Assembly: GCF_020536995.1 (NCBI RefSeq)
Contig: NC_068359.1
Coordinates: forward strand, 67,138,726 to 67,202,725
DNA from: Dreissena polymorpha
Lineage: Eukaryota; Mollusca; Bivalvia; Myida; Dreissenidae
DNA length: 64,000 bases
Reading direction: 5' to 3'
Shown: positions 1 to 13,478 of the stretch, piece by piece
Layout of the letters: every line of letters starts with the position of its first letter
How positions within the stretch are numbered: the first letter of the stretch is position 1
Position numbers and translations under genes: made by a program
Notes under the pieces: generated by a model
Database searches by the model: none
What the model was told of the DNA's origin: nothing
What the model saw: the letters and a program-made list of their open reading frames with translations, nothing else

Positions 1-1778
1 AAATATTTCTGATTTTATATCTTCAATAATATCATTTGGTGGGTTTGGAAGAACTGTTAGTGTATGAAATTAATTTAGGGAGTGCAGACGTTTTCAACAC
101 GGTGTATTTTTCCGATTAATGTAAGTTTAAGATGCTGCCATGATTTTAAACAATTTTTAAACTTTTGTAATTCAGGCAATATGTTGTTTTTTTTAATTGT
201 TTCATTTTCATTGTTTATAAAGGTTATTCCTAACGCTGTTGCTTCATCTGATGTCCAGTTGAATTTCATTTCTTTTTTAAGATGAATATTACTTTGTTTA
301 AATTTACCTACTCGTAGCACAGTGCATTGACTTTTGTTTAGTTTAAGACTCGATGCCATACCAAAAAGGGTAAGTGATTCTATAAGATTATTAAATGAGT
401 CACTACTGTCATTTAAAAAATAAGTTGCATCGTCAGAAAATAGGGACTGTTTAATTTCTTCGTCAGGTTCTAGCGATATTCCCTTTATATGTTTATTTGA
501 TTGGATATAGTGTGATAGATACTCGATGCATATAATAAATAGCGGGGATGAAAGCGGACATCCTTTTCTTACCCCTCGTTTGATGTTTAAACTGTTTGAG
601 AAAAGCCATTGTTTATAATTATACTGTTAACATCGGTATAAAATAGTTGAACCCACTTAATTAGATTTTCACGGACATTCATATTCTATAAGCAAGAGAA
701 CATAAACGAATGGTCTAGTGAATCAAAAGCTTTTTCGAAGTCAGCAAAGAAAATGAGGCCAGAAATGTTTGGTTGGTTGAAATAATGTATGCATTCTTGT
801 ATCAGACGTACTTTTTCACCAATGTAACGTCCTTTAATGAAACCAGATTAAGATCTTGAAATGATTGATGGTAGTATTTTTTAATTCTGTTTGATATACG
901 TTTAGATGCAAGTTTATAATCATTGTTCAGTAAACTAATCGGGTGCCAGTTTGATATGGAATCTAAGGTTTTTTCCAGGTGTTGGAATGAGTGATAATTC
1001 CTTGTTTTTGTAGCGTAGTTAAGTTTTCGTTGTTAAATGAATATTAAAGTGAAATAATTTAATGTGTTTTAATATAATTCCAGAATATTTGATACAATTC
1101 GATTGTGATGCCATCAGATCCTGGACTTTTGTTATTTTGCATTTCTTTTAGTGCTAATCCACATTCCTATTCATTCAGTAATCCGTCGCACAGTAGTTTT
1201 TCTTCTTGATTTAAAGCATGATGTGTATTTTTAAAAAGGGTGTTGTTTTCAACATGTTTTCGTTTATAGAGGGTTTCGAAAATAAACGTTGTTCTTCTAG
1301 ACTAAGTATATGAGTTCTGTTTGTTATATCTTCGCCATTGAAACACTAATTTATGTACAGTTTTGTGTTCACTACAAAGTTTTTCGATGTTTGCGAAGTA
1401 TTTTGTGTTTCTTTTTTCATTGTGTTCAACATGCTGTGCACGAGCACGTAGTATTATTCCATTGAGATATGTATGATAAATTCCTTCTAATACTTGTTTT
1501 TTTTATGTTATTTCATTTTCAATGTCTTTGGTATCGTTTGTGTTTGTTTCATGAAATTGTTTTTCAAGTGTTTCGATGAGTTTGATGGTTTTAGTTTCAA
1601 GTTTGTGTGTTTCTTTTTGTTTAATGATGTGTATCTAATTGTTGTGGTACGTTTATTTGCTTTAATTACTTCCCATAAGGTGTTAGGGTTTGCATCTTTA
1701 ACATTTTGAACTGTATTGAATATTTCTTGTTTTATTTGCGTTTGATATTGTGTATCTAATAAGATGCTGTTATTAATT

Positions 1779-2281
1779 TTAAAGGGATATTTTCACGGTT
1801 TGGTAAATTGACAAAATTGAAAAATTTGTTTCAGATTCGCAAATTTTTGGTTTAGTTATGATATTTATGAGGAAACAGTAGAACTGAACATTTGCCATGG
1901 TCGAATATAGCCATTATATGCATCTTTTGACGATTTAAAAACCTAAAAATTATAAAGCGCTGCAACGGGAAACGATTGAATAATTTGAAGAGTTCTGTTG
2001 TTGTCCTTTAAGTTTGTGAAACTACGAAAATTGTTTTTTAAGGTATAAAATATGCATATTATGTATGCTTGGCAGGATAGCTCAGTTGGCTAATGCATTT
2101 TTACTTCAGGATTCCGGGGGTCACTTGTTCGAGCCCTGCTGCGGGCTACTTTTTTTTCCTTTTTTAATTTTTTTTTTGATTTTTTACTGGAGCTTTTAAA
2201 ATTTAATGTTTACATTTATCAAACAAAGCATTTAATGACAAACTTCAAAACATGCCAAAATCTGTGAAAAGGCCCCTTTAA
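1779..2281. mobile_element. TTAA-flanked inverted-repeat element with internal tRNA-like promoter
   Basis: Both ends read TTAAAGGG inward, and the arms continue with similarity (GGATATTTTCACGGTTTGG against GGGCCTTTTCACAGATTTTGG). The insert splits the LINE coding sequence. Removing it with one TTAA copy rejoins LINE codons in frame (GYF-K-INNS), so TTAA is the target-site duplication, as in piggyBac-type elements. Inside, at 2071-2150, is a tRNA-like stretch with an A box (TAGCTCAGTTGG, 2078-2089) and a B box (GTTCGAGCCC, 2127-2136), followed by T runs that could end Pol III transcription. It has no coding capacity. Confidence 0.75.
2071..2150 (+). other. tRNA-like sequence inside the TTAA element (not a functional tRNA gene)
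   Basis: A and B boxes are intact and spaced about 38 bp apart, and the D-arm and T-arm resemble a tRNA. The acceptor stem does not close well and no clean anticodon arm can be drawn. I read it as a SINE-type Pol III promoter within the repeat. Confidence 0.5.
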
Positions 2282-3019
2282 AGTATCCTTGGCCTCTTTG
2301 AGGTTGTATTTTGTGCAGTTTAAGTTCAGCTAGAGAGTGGTCAGTCATAAATACTGGTTTTATGTTTCATGTGTCAATAACGTTGCAAAGTGACTCATAT
2401 ATTAAAAATAGTATAATCTTCTTAATATTGTTGGTTTTGTGTTCGAGTGCCAGGTGAATTTGCTTTCGTTTGGATATACTGTACGCCAGTTGTCTATCAT
2501 ATTGTAGTTTTCAATAATGTTATTTAAAATGTTTCTATTTTTAGGATGAGTATAACGGTTTCCCTTCGTTTTATCTAATAATGGGTTGAAAACAGTATTA
2601 AAATCACCACCGACTATTATGTTTTTATCTTGGTTATTACTGATAAAGGATTGTAATGTTTGGTAAAATGTGGAATCATCTTTGTTAGGGCCGTAAATGT
2701 TGAATAATGTTAATTGTGTTTCGTGTATTTTGATATCTATACTTGCTTGCCTGTCAATTATTTTTTCCTTAAAGTTATCGACTGTGATCCCTATATTATT
2801 TTTTTATCAGAAAGCCAATGCCTTGTTTATTAGTATGTTGTCAACTGAGATAGATGTCCCCGTCCCATTTATCGTTTAAGGTGTGAACTAAAGTATGTGT
2901 CAAGTGACTTTCTTGTTATAGGCACATACTATATTTTTTTCGTCTAACCATTTGAAGATTTTTATGCGTTTGTCTTTGATGTTCAGCCTTTTTATATTCA
3001 ATGTACATAATTTAATCAT

Positions 3020-3797
3020 TTAAATGGTTGAGGGTGATGTAAATGATAATATGTGTGTGTTTGTCCAGTTGGTTTCTATTTTAAAACATGTCCAGTTGGT
3101 TTCTTTTATAAGACATAAGATGTCCATTAATACAAACAAAAAAGGGAAACACAAATTAGAGATACAAAAAGATTAATATACCATAAAAATGATAAAGTAA
3201 AAAGAAATATTCACAAAAGTGAGAATAAAACAAACAATAAACGACTGGCCTCCAATAGATACATAAAAAAAGCGTACTTCCGTACACTGGAAATATTCAA
3301 ACTAATTGAGATAATGATATGTAAAACAAAATGTATAGCAATAAAGTCTTAAAACAGTATGTTGTCACGCAACAATTCACAGTTCAATTTACAAAAATAG
3401 CTATTTCATAAAACATACATCGTGTTTTGCTTAACATTATCATAAACAAACATGCATAGATTAAAAAGAAACAACACAAAAAGGTCATATTTACAAAGAG
3501 AATTTAAATATTATGTTGAGGGATGATGACTTAACACTGTTTAGTCAACATCGTAAAATTTAGGCAGTGATCTGAAAAAACAATAAGTATATATGACACC
3601 GTGCAATTGATGATGACTCTTTGAAAAATAAATCACTGAATAATGAAATTCTTTGTCTACCTATTAAAAAGAAATCGCTTTTATATTTAGCATTATACAT
3701 GTACGTATCTTGGTTTCAATATGATATAATTTATATTCAATAATTAACAATGAGTCAATCCACTAAAGTGTTATTATCGACATCAACATGTAACTAA
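3020..3797. other. No gene seen; possible LINE 5' flank
   Basis: This AT-rich stretch lies upstream of the LINE start on the minus strand and may be its 5' UTR or ORF1 remains, but no protein motif is readable. A 27-bp unit containing TGTCCAGTTGGTTTCT occurs twice in tandem at about 3062-3115. Confidence 0.3.
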
Positions 3798-4290
3798 TTA
3801 CACGTAACCGGGTGTGTGTGGGGGTATGTGGGTGTGTGCGTGCGTGTTGTGTGCGTGTGTTGTGCTGGTTCGGGTATGTGCTTGTGTGCGCACCTTTGTG
3901 TATTCGTGTGTGCGCGCGTGCGTGTGTTTGTTTGTATTTGCGTGTGTGCGTGCGTGTGTGTGAGCGCGTGTGTATCTGCACGCGTTTTTGTGCGCGTAAG
4001 TGCGCATACGTGCGTGTGCGCGTGCGCGCATGTGTGTGTGTACTTGCTTGTATGCGTGCTTGTGTGTGAGCGCGTGTGTATCCGCATGAGCGTTTGTGCG
4101 CGTGTGTGCGCCTGTGTGTGTGTGTGTGTGTGTGCGCGTGCGTGCTTGTGTGTGCGTACGTTTGAGTGTGTGCGTGTGCTGGTTTTAATTTGAGTGCGCG
4201 CGAGCGTGTGAGTTTTTTTTTGGCGCGTTTGCGCGTACTTGTATGTGTTTGTGCGTCCGTGCGTGTGGGTTTGTGCGGGTGTGTACGTTG
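3798..4290. repeat. Degenerate (TG)n purine-pyrimidine tract
   Basis: About 490 bp of alternating GT/GC-rich sequence with irregular GCGTGTGTG-type units. All open frames across it translate to low-complexity Cys/Val or His/Thr/Arg strings and are artefacts. Such alternation favours left-handed (Z) DNA. A smaller tract of the same kind lies at 5084-5220. Confidence 0.9.
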
Positions 4291-6916
4291 TTATACTTAT
4301 TAAGCGTAGATTACAATAATAACTAAACATGGTTATTGCAATGACAAAATATGTGTTAATATAAAGAGACATATGCTCTATAAAAAACGCAAACGAAACG
4401 AATGGTAAAGCTGCAAAATAAAAAAAGTCCACAGGTTATTTTGCACATCCGTCTCTTTGTCGATGCAAATATACGAAAGCGAAATATGCTTAGACAAACT
4501 GACTGATACTCACACTTTTTATTAAATAAAGAAAGGCTTGTTAGAAGTTATCTACATTTGGAATGTAACATCTCATATTTTAATTTCGCCCGTATGCGGC
4601 CGTCAGTTAATCTAGTTCCGAAAAAAGATGAACTAGACTCAACACCGGATGGGTTTATACTAAACTGTCAAAATTATGAACGTTAAACTCTTAATTGGAA
4701 TGTTGTATTTGGTAAAAATGTTTACGAAAGAAGTTAAATCACAACACAAGTGATGTGGCATTATAGAGCAAACCTAATTTACAGATTGCATATATCTGCA
4801 TGTTTAGCACATACTCTCGGTGATCAATATTATAAATACCGCATGCTACATATTTAAATATATATCGATGGCATAAAACAGTGTACAGATGTGTGGAATT
4901 ATAACAATGCGCGTGTAAAATGTCTCGGATCAAGTATTAATAAGCATTAACAGCTAGCTACAGTGGCCAAAAATTAAATGCTACACCATTAGATAAGTAT
5001 GTACTATTGTATACATGATTTTAATATGAATAATTCTTAAATTTTTTATGACTGGATGTGTTTTTATGCATATCGTTGGTTGTAAAGCTTGTGGTGTGTG
5101 CATGCGTGTGTGTGTGCTCGCGTGTTTGTAGGGGATGTAGGTATATATAATGTTGTCTCGGTTGATTCGTGCCAGGTTTTTTGCGTGCATGCATGCGTGT
5201 GTTCATGCGAACGAGTGTGTGGAGAATACAATTTGTTGGAACTATATCTTATCCTTTGATATACACACTTTGAGTGATTCATTAATTTAATTAATTAACC
5301 ACACCGTCTAATGATGCTACTGAGTATTATTTTTACGACGATTGTTGTCATAGTTTTACTCAATCCATTCAGACGATTTCTAATAGCTTGTTGATAAGCT
5401 AGAACTAGTGTGTCATTTTACTGATTTCTTAAGTGGTGGATTTTCTTTTATATGATTGATGTTTGATTAGCCATTCAAAATGTATGAACCAAACAAAAAT
5501 ACCCTTTCACTATTAACATAATAATTCAGCTTATATTAAAATTTCACTAGTAAATGCCATGTTCCCAAAAAAGTTTGCCAAAAGTCCATGAGCTTTATTC
5601 AATAAATATGAATATACCAATTATTCCTCATGTAGTGTAAATGTATCTTGATTTTATAATATTTTATTATGTTTTCATAAATGAAGTAGATATTATTCAA
5701 TATAAGTTATCAATTATACTGATTTGAGCTGCCAATAGCTATTTAGGAAAAAAATCATAGTTTATTATGTTTACATTTCATTTATAAAGTTCATTCAATG
5801 TGGTGGTTTCTTGACAAAATAAGTATGTCTCTAAAGTGTCTGTTCTGGTGCAAAAAACCTTGTTGGCATGGAAGTTGCACCAAGTTGGCAGAATTTGTTG
5901 AACACCTTACAGCTGCCATAAATCACGCTGGTATCATAAAATAGTCGATCCTGTTTGTTTCTGAAGGCAGTGATCTGCTGTTATTAATTTCATCTGACAC
6001 AGGCAATAATATAACAAGCAGATAAACTGTCTGCAGTTATCTTCGTTACATAATATATAACATACTGCACTAGCAGGAGAGTATTTACAACTAGATATGA
6101 AATAAAATGCAAAATAAATACAATTTGACCTGGTATTTGTCCTTTATGATATACATTCACCTCAATCGTGGAGAGTTTAGAACAATTCAATTTCGCCATA
6201 TTTATATGAAATCACGGCTTATTGTTAAGACAAATCATTTATATATAAAATAACAGAAATAATTTTTTACAACCTGGCCCTGTCCGGATAATAGAAAAAT
6301 AAATGAAACAAATAGTCTTTACCATTCTGGTTTAAATGACGCTACATTTACGTAAGATTTATTCAATTCAAATAAACATTATTAGTTTTGACTATATTGT
6401 TGGGGTGTTAAATTTGAACGGTTGGTTTGGCATTCGTACATCGATCAGTTTCTAATACTTGTATTATCTGTTCATTATGAGTCATTTATAATTGTCTGAT
6501 TAAATCATAATTTAATACTTAAAACAATTGAGATACGCCGTCATGTGTGCGTCCTAAGAAAACCTTCAATATATATGTCGAACTTTACAATGACAACAGC
6601 TGATATCGATTCTTTTATATAGACTCAAGCAAGTGGTATTCGACTACATCACTTCCGGTCTGAACACAAATGTCGACTCGATCACGAAGTGCGAAACTTC
6701 GGCATAGTTACCGGCTGTATACTCGCTTAATACGTTGGGTTTCATCGAATAAAGGCATGGATATGCATGAACACATTATACTCTCACATAAAATTGGTAT
6801 ATTAAAGGTTGTTAAATCGTCGTCCGTTGATCTCTAAAGTGATTATTTTTATTTCGCTGAAGTGCGGGGTTGTTCTTATTAAAAAAAAATGAAAAATAAT
6901 GATTTATCTTTAATAG
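4291..6916. other. No gene seen (intergenic, AT-rich)
   Basis: No open frame with recognisable domains and no homologue of the receptor's N-terminal exons was found upstream of the pseudogene. A short TG-rich patch sits at 5084-5220. Confidence 0.4.
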
Positions 6917-8570
6917 TCGTTTGTTGATGTGGTGGATAACCTCATAAGCGAGAGAGCCACTCAATCGTTGGGCGCCCTTATGGACAAGGTGATTCTATTT
7001 GCCTCATGTATACAAGAAAAGAGTTGCAATTATTATTTTATCCCTTCATCATACCCTTACTAAGGAAATAATACCCAATCTCATACAATAAGGTGTATTT
7101 CAAGGTTGTTGAAAACAGCAAACACGCGCAATATAGTGACGACATTTTGTGTGTTTCCATTTGATGTTTCTAAATAATATTTCATTCTTTATCTTTGCTT
7201 ACTAATGAAAAAAGGAGTCATGCGATAGTGATGGGGTTAATACAAGACCATATCGTTCCAAATACAGAAAAGTTTATGTGCTCGGTACAGAAACCTGGAC
7301 CACTCTATAAGCCATTATTTAGGTTTCCTTATCACCGCTATATAAACTAATATATTTGTAATCAAACACTAACCCATTATTCTCTGTTTGTATGATTTGT
7401 ACATTGGCGTTCATATGCTACAGTTTGTATACTATTTTACACATAAATTATGCCAATGCTATTGATCTCATTTTATAAACTATTATGTAGATTAATGTCT
7501 GTATTGTGCAGGGCGGTGCAGCAGCAGTGATCAACGTATTAGATGAGTTTATATTTAAAGTTACCAACAACATATCTGTGACGCAACAAATCCTGACCGT
7601 TGCAAAAGAAAACATTCGTAAGTTCGAATCTTCCATAATCAACGTTTCATTTGATTGTTTCTTATATTATTCTTCACAAACATGTCATGTAATAAAACCA
7701 TATTAGGATTTGTAAGATGTGAATGTAATTTCAGTTATTGAAATAGGCACTGTGGATGAATGTTCAATGATCAAGTTTCCGGAAACTGAGAAGAATGGAA
7801 ACCTTCCATCTTGGACAAGCAATGGACACACCAGCATTGAAGTTAATTGTAGCGAAAGTAATCCGGTTATTGAAACATATCATAACATAGCGTTTGCGAA
7901 TTATTTTATTATAATATTAATTATTATAATGCTTGATGGACCCTTTTGCAGACCAAAAACTTCAATCAGTTGATAATATATCAATTAAGTGATAATACGT
8001 TTGAATTATTTTCAGCTGGCGGCCTATTATTTAGTGGTTCTCTCTTTAGAAATGTGTCTTCCATAATGTCAAAAAGAAATGAAAATGCCACGTAAGTTGC
8101 CGCAATTATTATTTATTGTATGTAATTTTGGTTGTTTAAATGAAAAATTGTTTAAATAATGGTTTCACTGAGTGTTAAAATTATCTATGTTGTTAAACTG
8201 GTCCTGATATAATACAGTGCACGAAACCGACAAACAACGATGACTATCTCACACTAAATGAACTAACTGATGTTGACGCCATGATGCTATGATTTCCGCC
8301 AAAGTCATAGCATACAAAACTTCCAATCACAAAATGTTTAATGGTGTCAGTGATTACTCTTAAACTTAAATGCGCCCATTAAGAACCACCAACATATCTT
8401 TCTATCGGATTAATACATTTTCAACTACCCCTTTTATATTTTAAAATCTCCAACAACTGCAATAAAGGCACGTGGAGATCAATGCCCCGGTACTTGCTTT
8501 TACTATCCACAAGTCCAGGAAAGCAAGTTCTGAACGGCAAGATATGGCCTTAGTCTTCCAGCTATTTAAG
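6917..8570 (+). pseudogene. GAIN-domain exons of the receptor pseudogene
   Basis: There are five exons: 6917-6988 (SFVDVVDNLISERATQ...), 7512-7617 (GGAAAVINVLDEF...), 7735-7857 (IEIGTVDECSMIKFPE...), 8016-8091 (GGLLFSGSLFRNVSSI...) and 8468-8570 (HVEINAPVLAFTIH...). Each is flanked by AG and GT at the ends. The first three have exactly the lengths of the sister-gene exons (72, 106 and 123 bp). No stop lies in these five exons, so this part still looks translatable. Confidence 0.85.
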
Positions 8571-8738
8571 GTAAGTTTACGTTGAACTACTGTTTTATTG
8601 TATCAACGGTTTGAAATATTTCAACTGATTATATCAATAATGGTCTTAGGGGAGAAATTTTGGTTTCTTTGTTCCTATTAACAGATTATTAAACAGTGTG
8701 ATTGTGTGCTCCCGTTTGTGCATTTTTTATTTCAACAG

Positions 8739-9193
8739 ACTGGCTTATAGAAGCCATCTTGCTCTTTCTGGAAGAAGGACAATTCTAGGTATCAATTTCA
8801 TGTTGAATTCCGATTCACTGGTTTTACGCATAACTGTTGTGAACCGGCACGAGTGTTCCTATCGCAATATATTTAAAAGAAACATACCTCTATTCAACTT
8901 AGTAGATTGTTTGGTATATTTGTTAAAAAATATACGCGATTTGATTATGATTAGTTGCTGGACAGCATTAGCGTACTGATATTTGTGCACTACTGCTTGC
9001 CTGGTTTTTTGTAATATATTAGTCCATATTTGTATAAGTAAATATAGTGTTTTACTGCAGTGATCAAGGATTCTGGTCTAGCGAAGGATGCAAACTGGTA
9101 GAATATAACCACCAGGCGGGACGTGTAACATGCTCATGCAATCATCTCACAAACTTTGCTGTTTTGATGAGTCCAGCGACTACCATTGACTTG
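8739..9193 (+). pseudogene. GPS-motif exons of the receptor pseudogene
   Basis: Exon 8739-8788 (50 bp) carries the first GPS cysteine and tryptophan (KPSCSFW) but has an in-frame TAG as its fourth codon. Exon 9061-9193 (133 bp) reads FWSSEGCKL...[16 protein letters not shown], with the HLT cleavage tripeptide kept. Both lengths equal those of the minus-strand gene. Confidence 0.85.
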
Positions 9194-10018
9194 GTACATT
9201 TATACTGGTGTCTGGCAAATTAGAAAATTCGAGTCTGTTTGTACGTTTAAAAGTAATCATAGCCAATGATCAAAATTAAGTGAATCCGGTTTACTAGGAG
9301 CAATTAAAGCAATCCATGTACATAGCCAATGCGATCTTACAGTGCCGTTCAAATCTTAGGAAAGTTTCACCATATTTTCTGTTACTATGGTCGTTTGTTT
9401 ACAATTATGAAATAAAGAAATTTCCCTATGTATAATATCTACGATTATTTCTGTTACTATGGTATTAGTGCAATATAACCTATGCGAATCAATAGCATTA
9501 TTCATCCCATAGGTTTTACGAAAATTCGTAATATATTTGATAATGAAACAATATTTTACAATAATGGCTTACAACCATTCAAGGCCTAAACGAGAACAAC
9601 GTACTATGCTAAAAATTGAGTACCACCCCTTACGCTATTGAGCGACTAAACATCACATAAAAGACAATTGAAAATATTCCACGGAAAAAATGATACTTTA
9701 TTTAAAATTACTATTGTCAAAATAGTTTGTATATGTATACATCTTATACAAGCTATGACAAACAAAAATAATATCATTTTCAATCACATGTATCTGGTCA
9801 TTTAATCGGTTCATGTGCGTCCCTTATAGTATCTAACTATCAATAAATTTAAACCTTTGAAGTATCTTAATGCCTACTCCACAATATTGTATATTCTCTT
9901 TTTTAATAACGTTGTCATAATTTTGGATTAAATGACTTAAATAGTTTTATTCGTTTTCGTAGCCAATACACTTCGTACTTACATTGTATTTATATTATTC
10001 GTCATGATTTTAATACAG

Positions 10019-10116
10019 ATCCACCACCAGACTCTTAGTGCCATAACAGTGGTTAGTTGCAGTTTGTCTCTCGGTGGTCTATTTACAACTGCTGTCATTT
10101 ACGTTTGTTTCTGAAG
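10019..10116 (+). pseudogene. TM1 exon of the receptor pseudogene
   Basis: The 98-bp exon reads IHHQTLSAITVVSCSLSL... through the first membrane helix, and the sister exon is also 98 bp. The last full codon is TGA against TGG in the sister. The gypsy element begins about 200 bp downstream. Confidence 0.85.
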
Positions 10117-10314
10117 GTTAATACATATACAACATGTCTTTACGTGAAAAAGAGGAATGTTATGAAGTTTATGTTCGTTGAAACAAGAAATATATTATTG
10201 CCATACATGTAGATGCATTGACTTATCCCCTGAAGCCTTCATATGTTAACAATCGTTGACAAAGGAAGGTATATAACACTCATCTGATTGAGAACAATTT
10301 GTAATGTATTATCC

Positions 10315-10948
10315 TGTCACGTAATCGTTCATAGTTCATGGACGCCACATAGTTACTAGCAATGTTCATTTTCTTAAATTACTAGTATGTAGCCTACCAT
10401 TCGATTTCTCGTCATGCGCATATTGTCATGATGACGGGATTTGCATTAGCTACCATTTTCCCGTGTCGCGCATGGGACAAGTCCGTCCCTCTCTATTAAT
10501 GTTAATTTCTCTGCATAATGTGGGATAAAATATTCAACAATACCATATATCAGTTTCTAGTCCAATTTAATGTCTGACATAAATAATATTTCAATTATAC
10601 AAATACGTTGTGATTGCTACATGGTTGTGTCTTTTTCCATCTGTTCACCTTAAGATCTAAATGCTAACTGACTATTTCCCTCTAACATTTGCCCCGTGAA
10701 ACTCAGTTATTTATTCCATTGGTCAGTGTTCTATCCGTGCTTATTGCTGGTTGGCTAGATTAATAAAGATACTGAATCAATGAAGCCCTGGGAACGGGAT
10801 AAACAAACCACCCAAATATTTACAAGCTTTATCACACCTTTTGATGAGAGATTTTACTGTATAAACAATTTTGCTTGACCAATACAAACATACCCGGCCT
10901 TGGGTCAACTATACTATTACTTAATCTCTCCCTCATCGATAAGCTTAT
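10315..10948 (-). repeat. Gypsy 3' LTR
   Basis: This copy of the direct repeat begins TGTCACGTAATCG on the plus strand and ends at AAGCTTAT. It matches 18727-19360 along its whole length with scattered differences. It is the 3' LTR because the element reads on the minus strand. Confidence 0.9.
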
Positions 10949-13478
10949 GTGTACATATCTGCACTTTGTTTCCTACCATAATGTGACACAACCTATCCTC
11001 TCAATTTAATTTTTATGTATTTTAGGATACAGAAAAATCTTTAAGAATTTAAGTATGGAAGTAAACGAAAACATATTAACACATACGATGTAGAAAATGA
11101 ACCATGCAAACATGAAAACATCAGTGAATAAAACATATATATGATGAAAATCTGCAAATGACATTTTAACGAGTGTTTCTGCTGAAATAATAAAATGTTG
11201 GAATATTTAAATAGTCAATGTCAATCATAATGAAGTGGAATGCGTCACTGATTTGGAAAATCCATTATGAATAGTGTTTATTTTTGACATCTTTGCTGGA
11301 GGCGATGTGGGTGAAGAGATGAGACGTCCGGTTGGAGAGTATGTGACATCTGGTTGTAGATGGTAACATGCAGTCGATTGAAGACGGCGGCTTCCGATTG
11401 AAGACGATGATTGTCGGTCGGAGAAGCTGTTGGTCCTCGGTTGTCGCACGATTTAGAATACTTCAAACGTTTATTATATAAAGTTCTGAAGAATGCCTGC
11501 GCTCATGGCTGTAGTATAATAATAATTGTTTATGTACACGTAATTAAGGTAACACACATATATATAAGTTCATAGACGATGACATTTTCACCTAATATAT
11601 GTACAAAGTACGCGCGATTTTTCATCATCAAGTCCATTCATATCAATGTATCTTTAAAAATCATTTTTGACGACGCGTGAAATGTCCATTAACAGTCCAC
11701 TCGTTGTATGGTACTGATGCTGGTTCACAATTTGGATCAATGTCGACAATGTTGAATCCAAGTTGAAGTCGTCTGTTGCGTCATCTTATCCTCGACGGAT
11801 ACATCGTCGTCGAAGATATCTGTTTGTCGATGACATATTCTTCTTCTTTGTCGGGGCGATAAGATCTGATCACGACCTCAAATGCGTGATGAACGCATGA
11901 TTGAAGGCAACTCACGCCAACTATGTCAGGAGTGCTATTTTTCTTCTTAACTTGTATCGCATTGGCAAATCTTATAGGGTTAATTACATGAAATGATAAA
12001 CGATCCTCGTATCTACGTATTTATAGTAAATGAAACTTGCTGCATTAGCGATCAGATTACTTATCGTTTTTTGTGATAAGACACACCCAAATAGCGTTAA
12101 TGTGCTGGAGAAACGCTTTTCTCATGACGCAAATTTATTGTGTTATACTTAAATTATACGCATTTGTTTATTCAATAAAATGCATTGTGCTTTATTGTGC
12201 TTTTAGTTAATTAGAAAACAAAAATTTACAAACAAAATCTCTTGTCTTAATGTGGTCATTCTTATAAAGAAACGAAAAAGAACAAAGTACATATACGATC
12301 AGTATCAAAAATTTAATTAATCATAGCAATATAGTTGTATCTTATACATTATATTAATAAAAGGTACAATGCTTTGCTTTTAAGGATATTTAAAAACTGT
12401 ATTAAAATGTTGCCTATGCCTAAAATGGTGTTTATTTGAGCGCTGTAAGGCTTAAGCTAGCGTTATATAATGTCATTTTCAAGTGCGTTATCATAAGCTG
12501 GTCTGATACGCGTATATTTGTATAATGTCTTATGTGCAAACATACAAAAGCGTCGGTCAATAGGATTAGATCGATATGCGATATGGGTATTTACCGTCCT
12601 TTGCGACAGGTGTGGTCTTTCTTGTCATGTTTGTACCCGATCGAGATATATACATACAAAGTTTTATTCAATCTCTTGCACGACGGTTACATTATATTCA
12701 CCTCTGTGTTGGGCTCAGAACGGACTATTGTTATGAAAGCGTCTCATTCATGTCATGATCATACTAAGCGTTCTTCATTGAGGCTAAAGTATGCTAACAG
12801 TCTCTTGCACGACGGCTACATTGCATTCACTGCATTAAAGAAAACCATCTCTTACCTTGATATCTTATATCAGTCTTAATTCATTATTATAAAATTAATA
12901 TGGTTTTTTTATGTTAAGAAACTAACATACATGCACACGTCGAAGCAATTCCTAACGTCACTCAATAAACATTATGTTCAATTGTTTACATTTGTAAAGT
13001 GCGTGGAATGATCTGCGTAAATGGGCAATAAAATAGTTCCAAAGAGTTGCATTAAAACTCGCAAGTTTTTGCACGATTTATCGTACATTTAAAAGTCATA
13101 TTTCTTAATTTAATGCATGCGATCTTAAATATCCAATCAAATAAATATTGAATGCGTTTGTTCGGTTTTAGCTATTTTATTGACAAAATGGCGTGCTGAG
13201 CCTTTCGCAGAGTTGTATGTGAGAGCAAGGAACGACAACTCTGCGTGGAGATTGAGTTTTATTACGCTTCAGAGCTGTTCGCTATTGCGCACGGATAATT
13301 GGCATTTCACCCGTATACTAAAATATGACATTTTCATTTCATTCTAAACCCGGAAATCAATGCTAATGACGATACATTATCAAAATCGGACGATAACGTC
13401 CTCTATAATCCTCTATTTACATAGTTAATACATATACATTCAAATCATATTCGCTATATACACAAATTTTGAGGTCTT
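10949..13478 (-). other. Gypsy interior downstream of integrase; no frame recognised
   Basis: About 2.5 kb between the 3' LTR and the end of the pol region. No long open frame or known domain was seen. A roughly 37-bp segment containing TCTCTTGCACGACGG occurs twice, near 12668 and 12800. Confidence 0.4.

Larger units (their letters stand above)
1..3019 (-). mobile_element. Degenerate L1/Tx1-like LINE, ORF2 (endonuclease + reverse transcriptase)
   Basis: Read on the minus strand, an ORF2-like coding region starts near 3019 with an apurinic-endonuclease-type opening (MIKLCTLNIKRLNIKDK). A GGDFNTVFNP motif follows near 2600 and TDHS near 2340, both typical of LINE endonuclease. The reverse transcriptase comes next: GVRKGCPLSSPL near 560, SDDATYFL near 440 in place of the usual ADD, and LTLIGKI near 110. 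The window edge cuts the 3' part. Frame changes and stops are spread throughout, for example just after the first 35 codons, so it is inactive. The LTLIGKI and ALGI context resembles the L1/Tx1 clade; the clade call is by motif only. A second element is inserted at 1779-2281. Confidence 0.85.

Noticed and set aside
3763-4432. Several open frames up to 212 codons, rich in His/Thr/Arg or Cys/Val
   Set aside because: They translate a TG-rich low-complexity tract on both strands and have no domain; artefacts.
10949-13478. Possible envelope gene in the gypsy element
   Set aside because: No long frame, signal peptide or membrane segment is recognisable there.
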